This document shows, piece by piece, positions 55,472 to 63,631 of a DNA stretch of 64,000 nt. Each line of letters opens with the position of its first letter. Within the stretch, counting starts at the first letter, position 1. The notes beneath the pieces are model-generated. The model had not been told where the DNA came from, did not search any database, and saw only the letters and a program-made list of their open reading frames with translations. The stretch lies in assembly GCF_007570825.1 (NCBI RefSeq), contig NZ_SUNB01000002.1:496001-560000 (forward strand). Direction: 5' to 3'. The translations under genes were made by a program, and so were the position numbers. This stretch comes from Pleionea sediminis. GTDB taxonomy: Bacteria; Pseudomonadota; Gammaproteobacteria; Enterobacterales; Kangiellaceae.

Positions 55472-56545
55472 TTACCAATGAACGTGATCCAGATATTTTT
55501 CTTTAATAATTTGATTGAAGTCGTTAATTAACGATTGAGGATACTCAATATCGGCAAGTTGATTAATGGATTTTACAGCTATAAATAAACTTTTCTTATA
55601 GCCTTTACCACGATTATCCAAAGCAATAGAAATGAAGCGGTCAACAAGATGTATTACTTTGGCAGCAAAAGAGATATCGTTACCAGATAGGCCTCTCGGA
55701 TATCCAGTTCCATTAGTTTTCTCATAAGATTGAAAAACTAATTCCGCTGCTCGCGTCCATCCCGGAATTCGAGCTAACATGTTTCCTGCTGAAATCACGT
55801 GGCGCCTATTCTGTCCGTAATCATCCCCTCTTACGATATGAAAAAATTCGAATACGTACAAAGCTGCAAGTAATTGATCTTCTTCTTCAGGTTTACTCAA
55901 AGTAAGATTAAGCGCTTTTACGATATCTATTTGAACCTGCATACGTAGACTGTGCATCGGATCAATGGCTTGTTGGCACTCAGAAAGATAGTGAAAAAAT
56001 TCCATATCGGTAGCATCAAATATTGAAAACGCTTCGCCTTCAATTCGACTCACCGCTATCATATTCAATGAATAATGTCCCTCTTGTATCGCGAGTTCAC
56101 CTCGTAGAGCTTCTTCCACACGCTGTTCATTTTTGGACTCACGAACAGTTTCGATCAGAATTTCAAGCTTCTGCAATGATTCTGCATCAATAATATTATT
56201 TGCCATGGTGTTAATAAGCATTTCATCGAGAGCGTTAATACAAGTGATAAAAAACTTTCCATAGGCAGGATCGTAAGAATAAGTTGCATTTCGAACATCT
56301 TGCACCATTTCCTCGATCTTATGCGTCGCTACAACATAAGGTTCTAGAAAAACCATGTTGCAGTTACCTTTTATCGTATGAATAGAGCGAAATAAGCGGT
56401 TGATTAAAACTTGAGGATCTTCGGAGGACAATATAGCAGCACAATCGTTAATTTCTTGAACACAATCTTTCACATCAGAGTAAAACTCTTGTTTTACTTC
56501 ATCGTCGAGTTCTGAAAACTCATTGCAAATTGCTTCAATATCCAT
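55472..56545 (-). CDS. Hpt domain fused to a degenerate HD-GYP-like domain
   Basis: The 357-residue protein has an N-terminal histidine phosphotransfer domain (about 10-115), with the phospho-accepting His at about residue 56 in the motif SIHTIKGNC. A helical middle part follows, then a C-terminal region (about 215-345) that resembles HD-GYP phosphodiesterases: GTGYPRGLSG, followed by AAKVIHLVDRFISI. The expected HD pair and the HHE of active enzymes are not seen; QSYE stands where HHE should be. So c-di-GMP hydrolysis is doubtful and sensing or scaffolding is more likely. No kinase or response regulator lies next to it. Confidence 0.8.
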   Translation of the reverse strand: MDIEAICNEFSELDDEVKQEFYSDVKDCVQEINDCAAILSSEDPQVLINRLFRSIHTIKGNCNMVFLEPYVVATHKIEEMVQDVRNATYSYDPAYGKFFITCINALDEMLINTMANNIIDAESLQKLEILIETVRESKNEQRVEEALRGELAIQEGHYSLNMIAVSRIEGEAFSIFDATDMEFFHYLSECQQAIDPMHSLRMQVQIDIVKALNLTLSKPEEEDQLLAALYVFEFFHIVRGDDYGQNRRHVISAGNMLARIPGWTRAAELVFQSYEKTNGTGYPRGLSGNDISFAAKVIHLVDRFISIALDNRGKGYKKSLFIAVKSINQLADIEYPQSLINDFNQIIKEKYLDHVHW

Positions 56546-56611
56546 ACACGAGTGACAAACATGTAACTATAAACCTACCCAATATAAAGTATGGCAAACT
56601 CTCAATAAATT

Positions 56612-56643
56612 GCGAAACGCCAACCGAATGTTTCGGCTGGCGT
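56612..56643 (-). terminator. Terminator after the membrane pyrophosphatase
   Basis: ACGCCAACCGAA and TTCGGCTGGCGT pair over a three-base loop with one G-T pair. It lies 13 bases after the stop. The T-tract on the minus strand is short (TTTCGC). Confidence 0.65.
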
Positions 56644-56655
56644 ATAATAAATGTC

Positions 56656-58692
56656 TTAACGTACCAACAATGGCGCAATCACCAGACTCACTATCGCCAT
56701 AACATTAATTAAAATATTCATCGCCGGCCCAGAAGTATCTTTAAATGGATCGCCAACAGTATCTCCGACTACGGCGGCCTTATGAACATCAGAGCCTTTG
56801 CCTCCTAGATTTCCTTTTTCTACGTATTTTTTTGCGTTATCCCAGGCTCCGCCGGCGTTTGCCATTGTTAAAGCCAGTAAAACACAACTCACAAGAGCTC
56901 CACCTAACATCCCACCCAATGCTTCTGGACCAATGCCGAAACCAACAACAACTGGTGAGAAAACAGCTAAAGCTCCAGGTAACACCATTCGTTTTAAAGC
57001 AGCTGTCGTGGCTATATCAACACAGCGAGCATTGTCTGGTTCCGCCTTACCCTCTAATAACCCAGGAATTTCTCGAAATTGTCTTCGAATTTCCTTAATC
57101 ATATCAAAGGCAGCATCGCCGACAGCTCTCATCGTTATCGCAGATACCAAAAATGGAAAAATGCCACCGATAAACATACCAGTTAAAACTTCGGGATTAC
57201 TAATATTCAAGGAAAAGTCTTGAACCTTCTGACTGATCGTCTCGATATAAGCAGCTATAATTGCCAGCGCAGCCAAACCTGCTGCACCAATGGCAAATCC
57301 TTTACCAATCGCTGCCGTTGTATTTCCCACCTCATCCAGTTCGTCGGTAATTTTTCGAGTCTCGGGCCCTAACTCCGCCATTTCTGCAATACCACCTGCG
57401 TTATCAGCAACCGGACCATAAGCATCAATAGCCATAGTAATACCAACCGTAGCCAACATACCAACTGCTCCAATACCAACACCATAGATACCTGCCCCTT
57501 CGGGTAATAGGGAAGATGATATAAAAATAATTGCAGCAATAGTCAGTACCGGAATGACTACCGATTGCATGCCGACGGCCAAACCAGAAATCATTACCGT
57601 GGCAGGCCCAGTTTCACCACCTTTGGCAATGTCACGAACAGGTTTTCCACCCGTATAATATTCGGTGACCAAACCAATGATAATTCCACCAACAGCACCA
57701 GAAATCACACACAACCAGACATTGATACTCATTGATAATCCTGTAATGACAAAATAAGCAACGACCATAAGCAGCAGGGTAGAACCGATTGTTCCCATTC
57801 TAAGCGCTTTAGCCGGATCTGTAGACGAAAAAAGCTTAACGGATAATATCCCTGCTATCGAACATAATAATCCGGCAGAAGCTAATGCAAGCGGCAAAAA
57901 CATCAGGTTTTCTTTTGATGGCTCATCAGGCATTAACTGAGCGATATCCGACATTGCCATTGTTGATGCGATAGCAATCGAAGCAATCATCGAGCCGCAG
58001 TAAGATTCAAAAATATCCGATCCCATTCCGGCAACATCACCAACATTATCACCGACATTATCCGCTATAACTCCTGGGTTACGAGGATCGTCCTCAGGTA
58101 TTCCGGCTTCAATTTTTCCGACAAGATCAGCTCCTACATCTGCACTTTTAGTAAAAATACCGCCACCCACACGAGAAAATAGAGCAACTGTCGAAGCCCC
58201 CATTCCAAATCCGTGAATCGCTTCCGCATGTTCTGGATTTGCTCCAAATAAAAGATAAAGACCGCCCAATCCAAGTAATCCCATCGAAGCAACGGTGAGT
58301 CCCATTATTGAACCACCAAAAAAAGCTATTGAAAGAGCCTCAGCAGGTCCTTTTTGGTTAGCTGCAACGGTTGTTCTAACGTTTGCATAGGTCGCGGTAT
58401 ACATACCGATATACCCAGCAGACGCAGAACACAAAGCACCAACAATAAATGCAGTAGGCGTATGCCATGTTTCAAATCCAACGTACAGCAAAATCGTTAA
58501 TATGGCAGCAAAGCCAAATAAAATAGTGTACTCCCGGCGCATAAAGACCATTGCACCCAAATGAATAGCATCGGATATCTTCTTGATTTTGCCGTCTCCG
58601 GCAGGACTCTTTTTAACGACAGCAAAAATTATGAAAGCAACGATGATACCGGCGACACCGAGTATCGGTGGAACATACAGCAAGTCAGACAT
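56656..58692 (-). CDS. hppA: Membrane-bound K+-dependent pyrophosphatase, probably Na+-pumping
   Basis: The enzyme couples pyrophosphate hydrolysis to cation export. The 678 residues are the family length with about 16 membrane helices. The PPi/metal motif [14 protein letters not shown] (about 184-197) and [19 protein letters not shown] are present. [10 protein letters not shown] near residue 457 carries Ala where K+-independent H+-PPases have Lys, so this belongs to the K+-requiring branch. A Glu in FESY (about 229) sits where Na+-pumping members carry their gating Glu. Ion choice is inference. It is divergent from ppa across a 379-base gap. Confidence 0.95.
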   Translation of the reverse strand: MSDLLYVPPILGVAGIIVAFIIFAVVKKSPAGDGKIKKISDAIHLGAMVFMRREYTILFGFAAILTILLYVGFETWHTPTAFIVGALCSASAGYIGMYTATYANVRTTVAANQKGPAEALSIAFFGGSIMGLTVASMGLLGLGGLYLLFGANPEHAEAIHGFGMGASTVALFSRVGGGIFTKSADVGADLVGKIEAGIPEDDPRNPGVIADNVGDNVGDVAGMGSDIFESYCGSMIASIAIASTMAMSDIAQLMPDEPSKENLMFLPLALASAGLLCSIAGILSVKLFSSTDPAKALRMGTIGSTLLLMVVAYFVITGLSMSINVWLCVISGAVGGIIIGLVTEYYTGGKPVRDIAKGGETGPATVMISGLAVGMQSVVIPVLTIAAIIFISSSLLPEGAGIYGVGIGAVGMLATVGITMAIDAYGPVADNAGGIAEMAELGPETRKITDELDEVGNTTAAIGKGFAIGAAGLAALAIIAAYIETISQKVQDFSLNISNPEVLTGMFIGGIFPFLVSAITMRAVGDAAFDMIKEIRRQFREIPGLLEGKAEPDNARCVDIATTAALKRMVLPGALAVFSPVVVGFGIGPEALGGMLGGALVSCVLLALTMANAGGAWDNAKKYVEKGNLGGKGSDVHKAAVVGDTVGDPFKDTSGPAMNILINVMAIVSLVIAPLLVR

Positions 58693-59071
58693 AAAACCCC
58701 CGAAGGTGAAATTGATTCAGAATCGTTTTCAACGAAAATTTGAATACACGTACGCCTATTGACTAGGCAACTTTGTCTGCCGACGGACAAGCGACACTGC
58801 TTGAACTGATGAGTTCGCCACTTCTGGCACTGTTTTGAACGTGAGTTACGATAACACACAATCATCCAAAACTATTATCGTACTTATATCAAGTTATGTT
58901 TTTATAACGCTCAACGATTAATTAGCAATTTCTTGCGAGAGATTTTTCTACTCAATTGATATTTAAAGACTTTTTTATAGTTCGAGAGCCAATTTATTTT
59001 GCGTCGCAATAACTGTATAATACGCGACCTTTGTGATAGAGCTAACTTAACCAGCAGGAATACCGGATATC
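58693..59071. promoter_or_regulatory. Divergent region between hppA and ppa
   Basis: No gene is apparent. For ppa a consensus -10 TATAAT lies at 59016-59021, about 50 bases before the start; its -35 is weak. For hppA a possible pair TTGCCT / TATTCA with 18 bases between lies on the minus strand about 50 bases upstream. GGGGG precedes the hppA ATG. Both pyrophosphatases may be controlled together from here. Confidence 0.5.
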
Positions 59072-59620
59072 ATGAGTTTAAATAAAGTCGCCTCAGGCAA
59101 AAACATTCCAGAAGAAATTAACGTTATCATTGAAATCCCTGCACATGCAGATCCAGTAAAATATGAAGTCGACAAAGAGTCAGGCGCGATGTTTGTCGAT
59201 CGTTTCATGGCAACCTGCATGCACTACCCTTGTAACTATGGCTATGTGCCACACACACTATCTGAAGACGGCGATCCCGTGGATGTTCTTGTTCCAACAC
59301 CATTTGCTTTAATGGGCGGCTCTGTCATTCGCTGTCGGCCTGTTGGAGTACTAAAAATGACTGACGAGTCAGGTACTGATGCAAAATTACTCGCCGTACC
59401 AGTTTCCAAATTAACGCCGATGTATAAAGATATTAACGAAGTAAAAGAACTTCCAGAGCTGTTACTCAACCAAATTGAGCACTTTTTTGAGCACTACAAA
59501 GATCTAGAACCAGGCAAATGGGTCAAAATAGAAGGTTGGGATAATGCCGAAGCAGCAAAAAAGGAAATTAATGACAGTGTCGCTCGTTACGAATCCAGCG
59601 ACGACAAGCCTGCATTTTAA
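59072..59620 (+). CDS. ppa: Soluble inorganic pyrophosphatase, family I
   Basis: Ppa hydrolyses cytoplasmic pyrophosphate and pulls biosynthetic reactions forward. The 182-residue enzyme (176 in E. coli) has the PPi-site motifs [16 protein letters not shown], the signature DGDPVDVLV, and CHYP-type segment [17 protein letters not shown] lies six bases before the ATG. It is divergent from hppA, so two different pyrophosphatases sit side by side. Confidence 0.97.
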   Translation: MSLNKVASGKNIPEEINVIIEIPAHADPVKYEVDKESGAMFVDRFMATCMHYPCNYGYVPHTLSEDGDPVDVLVPTPFALMGGSVIRCRPVGVLKMTDESGTDAKLLAVPVSKLTPMYKDINEVKELPELLLNQIEHFFEHYKDLEPGKWVKIEGWDNAEAAKKEINDSVARYESSDDKPAF

Positions 59621-59638
59621 TTAGCTATCGAGATTAAT

Positions 59639-59667
59639 AAAAAGGCCGCTTTATAAGCGGCTTTTTT
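59639..59667. terminator. Bidirectional terminator between ppa and the DUF4097 gene
   Basis: GCCGCTT and AAGCGGC pair over three bases. The plus strand has a T6 run and the minus strand a T5 run. It lies 18 bases after the ppa stop and 12 bases after the leftward gene. Confidence 0.85.
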
Positions 59668-59679
59668 ATTTGTCGATTC

Positions 59680-60546
59680 TTATCTTAATATTAAATCACC
59701 AGAAACCGTACTCAAATTAATCACCCCTTGTCCTTTTTTAAGCCGCATTGTCAGACTTTGCTCACTAACAAATGAGCTGGATGGTTTTTGTTGAGTTAAT
59801 TGATTAATAATATCGCCACCAGGTCCGGTTTTTAACGTTACCAAGGCATCAACATCGTCTGAAATATCAAGATCAATTTCGCCATTTACAGACGTCATTT
59901 TGATGTTTGGTGCTTCCGTAACACCGAATTTTGCCTTTACGTCTGCCGATACACAAGTCAGACTAAAATCACTCACTTTTGGCAAATTTAAATCAACATC
60001 TCCTGAAACGGTCGTAATCTTCAAGGCTTGGGCATCGCTATCAACTTTAATTTCACCACTAACATTCGATATGAGTAAGTCGCCTTTGCCAGCTTTAAGA
60101 ATAATATCGCCACTGACACTCGCAAACTTCGACGAAGACACAATAGCATCACCGGATATGTCACCACTAACCGTCTCGACTTGAGCTCCGTTCGTAAAAT
60201 TGTCAAGCTTCACACTGGCTTGAACAGATTTAAAACTTACGGCAATGTTAGATGGAATTTCGAACTGCAGTCTGGAGGCTGCAGCACCACCAAACTGGCT
60301 GTTTTGTGGCATTTCGACAATAAAAACGATCGTAGTACCTCGTTTTTCAAAAATCACATCATCCGCTGCTGAATCAATTTTGCCAGTAACCGAAACTCTA
60401 GACAGATCAGTTCCTTTTAATGTAACGTCACCGCGCATAACTTCTATCGTGACACGATCAATGCCTGTTGCATCAATGCTTTCTTCGATAGCGAAACAAA
60501 CATTAGCCAAGGTTAATAAAACAATAATTAAAACCCAACGACTCAT
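59680..60546 (-). CDS. DUF4097 family beta-repeat protein, exported
   Basis: The 288-residue protein has a signal peptide (MSRWVLIIVLLTLANVCFA). It then has repeated short beta strands with VSGDI/VSGEI/VSGDV motifs spaced about 20 residues apart (TVSGDISGDA, VSGDIILKAG, VSGEIKVDS, VSGDVDLNL), the mark of DUF4097/putative adhesin folds. The function is not known. It is third in a three-gene operon with an ECF sigma factor and a membrane protein, each overlapping by four bases, so it is probably part of that stress response. The end is a shared terminator. Confidence 0.85.
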   Translation of the reverse strand: MSRWVLIIVLLTLANVCFAIEESIDATGIDRVTIEVMRGDVTLKGTDLSRVSVTGKIDSAADDVIFEKRGTTIVFIVEMPQNSQFGGAAASRLQFEIPSNIAVSFKSVQASVKLDNFTNGAQVETVSGDISGDAIVSSSKFASVSGDIILKAGKGDLLISNVSGEIKVDSDAQALKITTVSGDVDLNLPKVSDFSLTCVSADVKAKFGVTEAPNIKMTSVNGEIDLDISDDVDALVTLKTGPGGDIINQLTQQKPSSSFVSEQSLTMRLKKGQGVINLSTVSGDLILR

Positions 60547-61097
60547 ATTTCACCTCGAATTTTCGGATAACTTTGCTCAACACTTTGAATCAAGATTTTC
60601 TCACTTTGATAAGTTTCTCGTAGCAACTCGTTCAACCGCTTATTTTTAGGCTGTCGCACCAAAGCTTTACGAATATCAAGTATTGCCTGCTCGATAACCA
60701 CCAAGTTATTTTTAATGTCTGCAACAGCTTCGGGGGGCAATTGCTGGGCAACCTCAGAGAACTGCGACTCAAAATTTGCTTTAATCAATTGGCGCTCTTG
60801 CTCCATAACCTGAAGCTGCTCTTGCCGATTAACATAGGCATAATGCTGCTGTTTAAACTCATCATAATCGTTCATTGTTTTTACGGATAAGAAGGTCGAA
60901 AAAACAGCAATAAGCAAACTCGCAGCTATCGCATAAGGCATCCAAAAGGAATGGTGCCGCTCATCTTTAGCTTGCGTTGACTGAATTGCCTGACGTACCG
61001 CAGGCCAGCCATCAACCGGAGGCTCCATTTCTCGCGGCAATTCATCGATAGCTTGACGAATTTTATTCCAGCCTTCGTCGCTATTATGCTCACTCAT
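60543..61097 (-). CDS. Membrane protein, candidate anti-sigma factor
   Basis: The 184-residue protein has a soluble N-terminal part of about 50 residues, one membrane helix (about 50-70, WMPYAIAASLLIAVFSTFL), and a mostly helical, coiled-coil-like C-terminal part of about 110 residues. The layout (cytoplasm, one helix, periplasm) and the four-base overlap with the sigma gene are typical of anti-sigma factors. The His/Cys zinc motif of ZAS-type anti-sigmas is absent, as there is no cysteine. It also overlaps DUF4097 by four bases. The role is inferred from context. Confidence 0.7.
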   Translation of the reverse strand: MSEHNSDEGWNKIRQAIDELPREMEPPVDGWPAVRQAIQSTQAKDERHHSFWMPYAIAASLLIAVFSTFLSVKTMNDYDEFKQQHYAYVNRQEQLQVMEQERQLIKANFESQFSEVAQQLPPEAVADIKNNLVVIEQAILDIRKALVRQPKNKRLNELLRETYQSEKILIQSVEQSYPKIRGEI

Positions 61098-61648
61098 ACT
61101 AACCTCTCTTTCAACAAAGTTCGCGCTCGATGCAACTGCGCCTTACAGGTTCCTTCTGAAATTGACATCTGCTCAGCGATTTCCTGATGTTTAAAACCTT
61201 CAATATCATGTAAAACAAATACCATTCGAGCTTTATCAGGTAAACCCTTTATAGCCCTCTCTAGATCTCGCTTAAGATCCAGACGGCTTGACTCATTTCC
61301 TGAATGCTCCAACTCTGCATCACTACCTTCGACCATTTGATTCTTTTGTACCCGAAAATGACTGATCACCAAATTCGAAGTCAATCGGTGAAGCCAGGTG
61401 CCTAATTGGCTCTCGCCTTTAAACTGAGGGAGTTTGCGCCAGGCCATTATAAACGCCTCTTGCATCAGCTCCTCTGCCAGAGCTTCGTTGGCGGCCATTC
61501 GATAACAAAGCGCATAAACTCGCTTATTAAACGCTTTATAAATACATTCAAAAGCTGCAACATCACCCTGCTGAGCAAGCAAGACCCACTCATCCAATTG
61601 ATGAAGCTCAGATTTTGCTTGTTGAATCGAAATCAACTCTGCACTCAA
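61094..61648 (-). CDS. ECF-type RNA polymerase sigma factor
   Basis: Extracytoplasmic-function sigma factors direct RNA polymerase to stress genes. The 184-residue protein has region 2 (about 30-98: FNKRVYALCYRMAANEALAEE in part: RVYALCYRMAANEALAEE; QEAFIMAWRKLPQF; GTWLHRLTSNLVISH) and region 4 (about 130-182: LPDKARMVFVLHDIEGFKHQEIAEQM in part: RMVFVLHDIEGFKHQEIAE; SEGTCKAQLHRARTLL). There is no ATG at the N-terminus. A TTG at 61648 has TAAGG seven bases upstream and is taken as the start. It leads an overlapping operon with the membrane protein and DUF4097. Confidence 0.93.
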   Translation of the reverse strand: MSAELISIQQAKSELHQLDEWVLLAQQGDVAAFECIYKAFNKRVYALCYRMAANEALAEELMQEAFIMAWRKLPQFKGESQLGTWLHRLTSNLVISHFRVQKNQMVEGSDAELEHSGNESSRLDLKRDLERAIKGLPDKARMVFVLHDIEGFKHQEIAEQMSISEGTCKAQLHRARTLLKERLV

Positions 61649-61715
61649 AATAAAACCTTATAAGGGATGCTTTACATCATAGACGAGATTAGATCGAGAT
61701 AGGTTTAAATCGACT

Positions 61716-61745
61716 GGGCAAAAAGCCCCAAAAGGGCCTTTTGCG
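61716..61745 (-). terminator. Terminator after the DUF2333 gene
   Basis: GCAAAAAGCCC and GGGCCTTTTGC pair over a short loop with one mismatch, and TTTTTGCCC follows on the minus strand. It stands between the DUF2333 stop and the sigma operon. Confidence 0.65.
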
Positions 61746-61758
61746 ATAAAAGGAGGAC

Positions 61759-62742
61759 TTAACCTTGTGCCAAAAGTTCTCTAAGGTCAATAATCGCGGC
61801 GTTAGCACGTGACACGTAAGACGCCATCACCAATGAATGATTGGCCATTAATCCAAAACCATTTCCATTTAACACCAAAGGACTCCACACGGTTGCCTGT
61901 GTTGCTTCTAGTTCACGAATAATCTGGCGAAGGCTAACCGTTGCATTCTTTTTCTCAAGAACTTTTTGGAAATCAACTTCAACCGCCTTCAACAAGTGAA
62001 TTAATGCCCAACAAGTACCTCGAGCTTCGTAAAAATTATCATCAATTTTTAACCAAGGTGTCTTCACCGTCAATTGCTTCTGAGATTCTGTCGATTGCTC
62101 GGCAGCTGAGTCTCCCGCCAAATCTGTATTAACTCGCTCCTGACCAACACTCGCTGTCAGACGTTGTGACAAACTGCCCAAACGCTTCTCAACAACAGAA
62201 AGCCAAACTCGCAAATTATCAGCGCGCGCGTAAAATTGAGCGTCCTGATTGCTACTGTCCATTAAACTGTCACGATAAGCCTTTAATTGATCGATTCCAT
62301 TGTGATAGGAAGATTCAGCTTCGGGCCACATCCAAGATAACCGGTCAATATTAAATAAAGGTTCAGCTTCTTTCAGATTTATATTTTCAACCGACTGCGA
62401 TTGACTACGACTCATATGGTTTCTCAAAGTACCCGCCATGTCCCTCACTTGAACCAGTACGCCATATTCCCAAGCAGGAATATTGTCCATAAAAACGCTC
62501 GGCGGCATAATATCATTACTTAAAAATCCGCCGGATTTATCGAGTAATGTATTACCTATTTTCATTGTAGTGTTCACGGTGGTGTAACCGATAACGAGTT
62601 CCTTTGATTGATCGGACCCTCGATAGGCATCTTTGGCATTAACTTCGAACAACTCCGGCTCAAAGCTCCAATAAACAGCAATGAAGTAAAAAATTAAAAG
62701 TAGCGGAATTAAACTACTCAGAAAAATCTTCAATGGATTCAT
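61759..62742 (-). CDS. DUF2333 family protein, membrane-anchored
   Basis: The 327-residue protein has one N-terminal membrane helix (IFLSSLIPLLLIFYFIAVYW), then a large extracytoplasmic part. The segments GYTTVNTTMKIGNTLLDKSGGFLSNDIMPPS (in part: LLDKSGGFLSNDIMPPS), WEYGVLVQVRDMAGTLRNHMSRSQSQS (in part: MAGTLRNHMSRSQSQS) and ARGTCWALIHLLKAVEVDF match this family of unknown function. It lies between the copper chaperone and the sigma operon on the same strand, but a terminator separates it from the latter. Confidence 0.85.
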   Translation of the reverse strand: MNPLKIFLSSLIPLLLIFYFIAVYWSFEPELFEVNAKDAYRGSDQSKELVIGYTTVNTTMKIGNTLLDKSGGFLSNDIMPPSVFMDNIPAWEYGVLVQVRDMAGTLRNHMSRSQSQSVENINLKEAEPLFNIDRLSWMWPEAESSYHNGIDQLKAYRDSLMDSSNQDAQFYARADNLRVWLSVVEKRLGSLSQRLTASVGQERVNTDLAGDSAAEQSTESQKQLTVKTPWLKIDDNFYEARGTCWALIHLLKAVEVDFQKVLEKKNATVSLRQIIRELEATQATVWSPLVLNGNGFGLMANHSLVMASYVSRANAAIIDLRELLAQG

Positions 62743-62785
62743 GAATTAGAACACCTTAATTTTTGATTCAATATTCGAGTCATCT

Positions 62786-63259
62786 TTAGCGATTTTGAAT
62801 TATAGTCGCTTCGACTGTTTTGCTTAAGCTATCACGGAAGTGTAACACGACGGGAACTGTGTTTCCTTCAGTGATAGGATGCACTAAACCCATTAGCATA
62901 ATATGTAAACCGCCTGGGCTGAGTTCCAACTTTTCGCCAGGTAAAATATCTAAAAAATCTCGATGTCGCATAGACGCAATGCCATTCTTCTCGATCGTTT
63001 CGTGAAACATATCCCTTTTTGCAATAGGAGTTTCAATATCAATTAATGTAAGCGTTTCATCCGATTGATTCTCAATAGACAGATACAAAGCCGTTGTCTT
63101 TTGTACCGGCAAAACCGATCGTATCCAAGGAGATTCGATAATTACTTTCCCTTCACTCCCTTCATCGCTCCATAATGGAGCGAGATTCAACAAACAGAAG
63201 AAAACAGCCAGCCGGCTTGTATAATGACACATTTTTTGTAATACGAAGCTTAATGACAT
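62786..63259 (-). CDS. Periplasmic copper chaperone PCu(A)C
   Basis: PCu(A)C proteins bind Cu(I) and help load the CuA centre of cytochrome oxidase. The 157-residue protein has a signal peptide ending around LAPLWS and the copper motif spaced over MFHETIEKNGIASMRHRDF and GGLHIMLMGL (His, Met, His, Met). The frame is open from a TTG at 63286. ATG 63259, with AAGGG upstream, gives a normal signal. ATG 63232 is also possible. No sco or oxidase gene is near. It is separate from pspC by about 110 bases. Confidence 0.88.
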   Translation of the reverse strand: MSLSFVLQKMCHYTSRLAVFFCLLNLAPLWSDEGSEGKVIIESPWIRSVLPVQKTTALYLSIENQSDETLTLIDIETPIAKRDMFHETIEKNGIASMRHRDFLDILPGEKLELSPGGLHIMLMGLVHPITEGNTVPVVLHFRDSLSKTVEATIIQNR

Positions 63260-63371
63260 TACTGAACTAACCCTTTTTATTCGCAACTACGCTAGGATAA
63301 TATTGCCTCTAGAAAAAAGCACCTTCTATCAGCGTTATTTTGATAAAAAGCGTACCGTTCAGTTAAGTAAG

Positions 63372-63587
63372 TTACAACTTATCAGTAAGAAATGTCACCA
63401 GAAAATAAGCTAACAGGGTAGGAATGGTAAAAAATATAAGTCCCAGCACAGCCAGCAAACGGACAACTGTCAATTCCCAGTCAAAATAACTGGCAACGCC
63501 TGCACACACACCATTCAACTTACCTCGAGCGCGCGACCGATAAAATCGACGCTTAATGGTTTCTTTATAGCAATGGTATCGACTCAT
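63372..63587 (-). CDS. pspC: PspC-domain protein, short form
   Basis: PspC is an inner-membrane sensor that with PspB removes PspA from PspF during membrane stress in enterobacteria. This 71-residue protein has the PspC fold (RARGKLNGVCAGVASYFDWE followed by helix VVRLLAVLGLIFFTIPTLLAYFLVTFL, in part: VRLLAVLGLIFFTIPTLL). It lacks the C-terminal leucine zipper of the about 119-residue E. coli protein. The frame is open to 63608, but that ATG overlaps the ribosome site; GAGG before ATG 63587 sets the start. No pspB frame lies between it and pspA. Confidence 0.9.
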   Translation of the reverse strand: MSRYHCYKETIKRRFYRSRARGKLNGVCAGVASYFDWELTVVRLLAVLGLIFFTIPTLLAYFLVTFLTDKL

Positions 63588-63631
63588 ATTAATTACCTCT
63601 AAACTCAATGATTAAACAGTGCAAAATTGTA

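Noticed and set aside
63588-63631. Search for a pspB gene between pspA and pspC
   Set aside because: Only 44 bases are available, and they hold a ribosome binding site but no gene.
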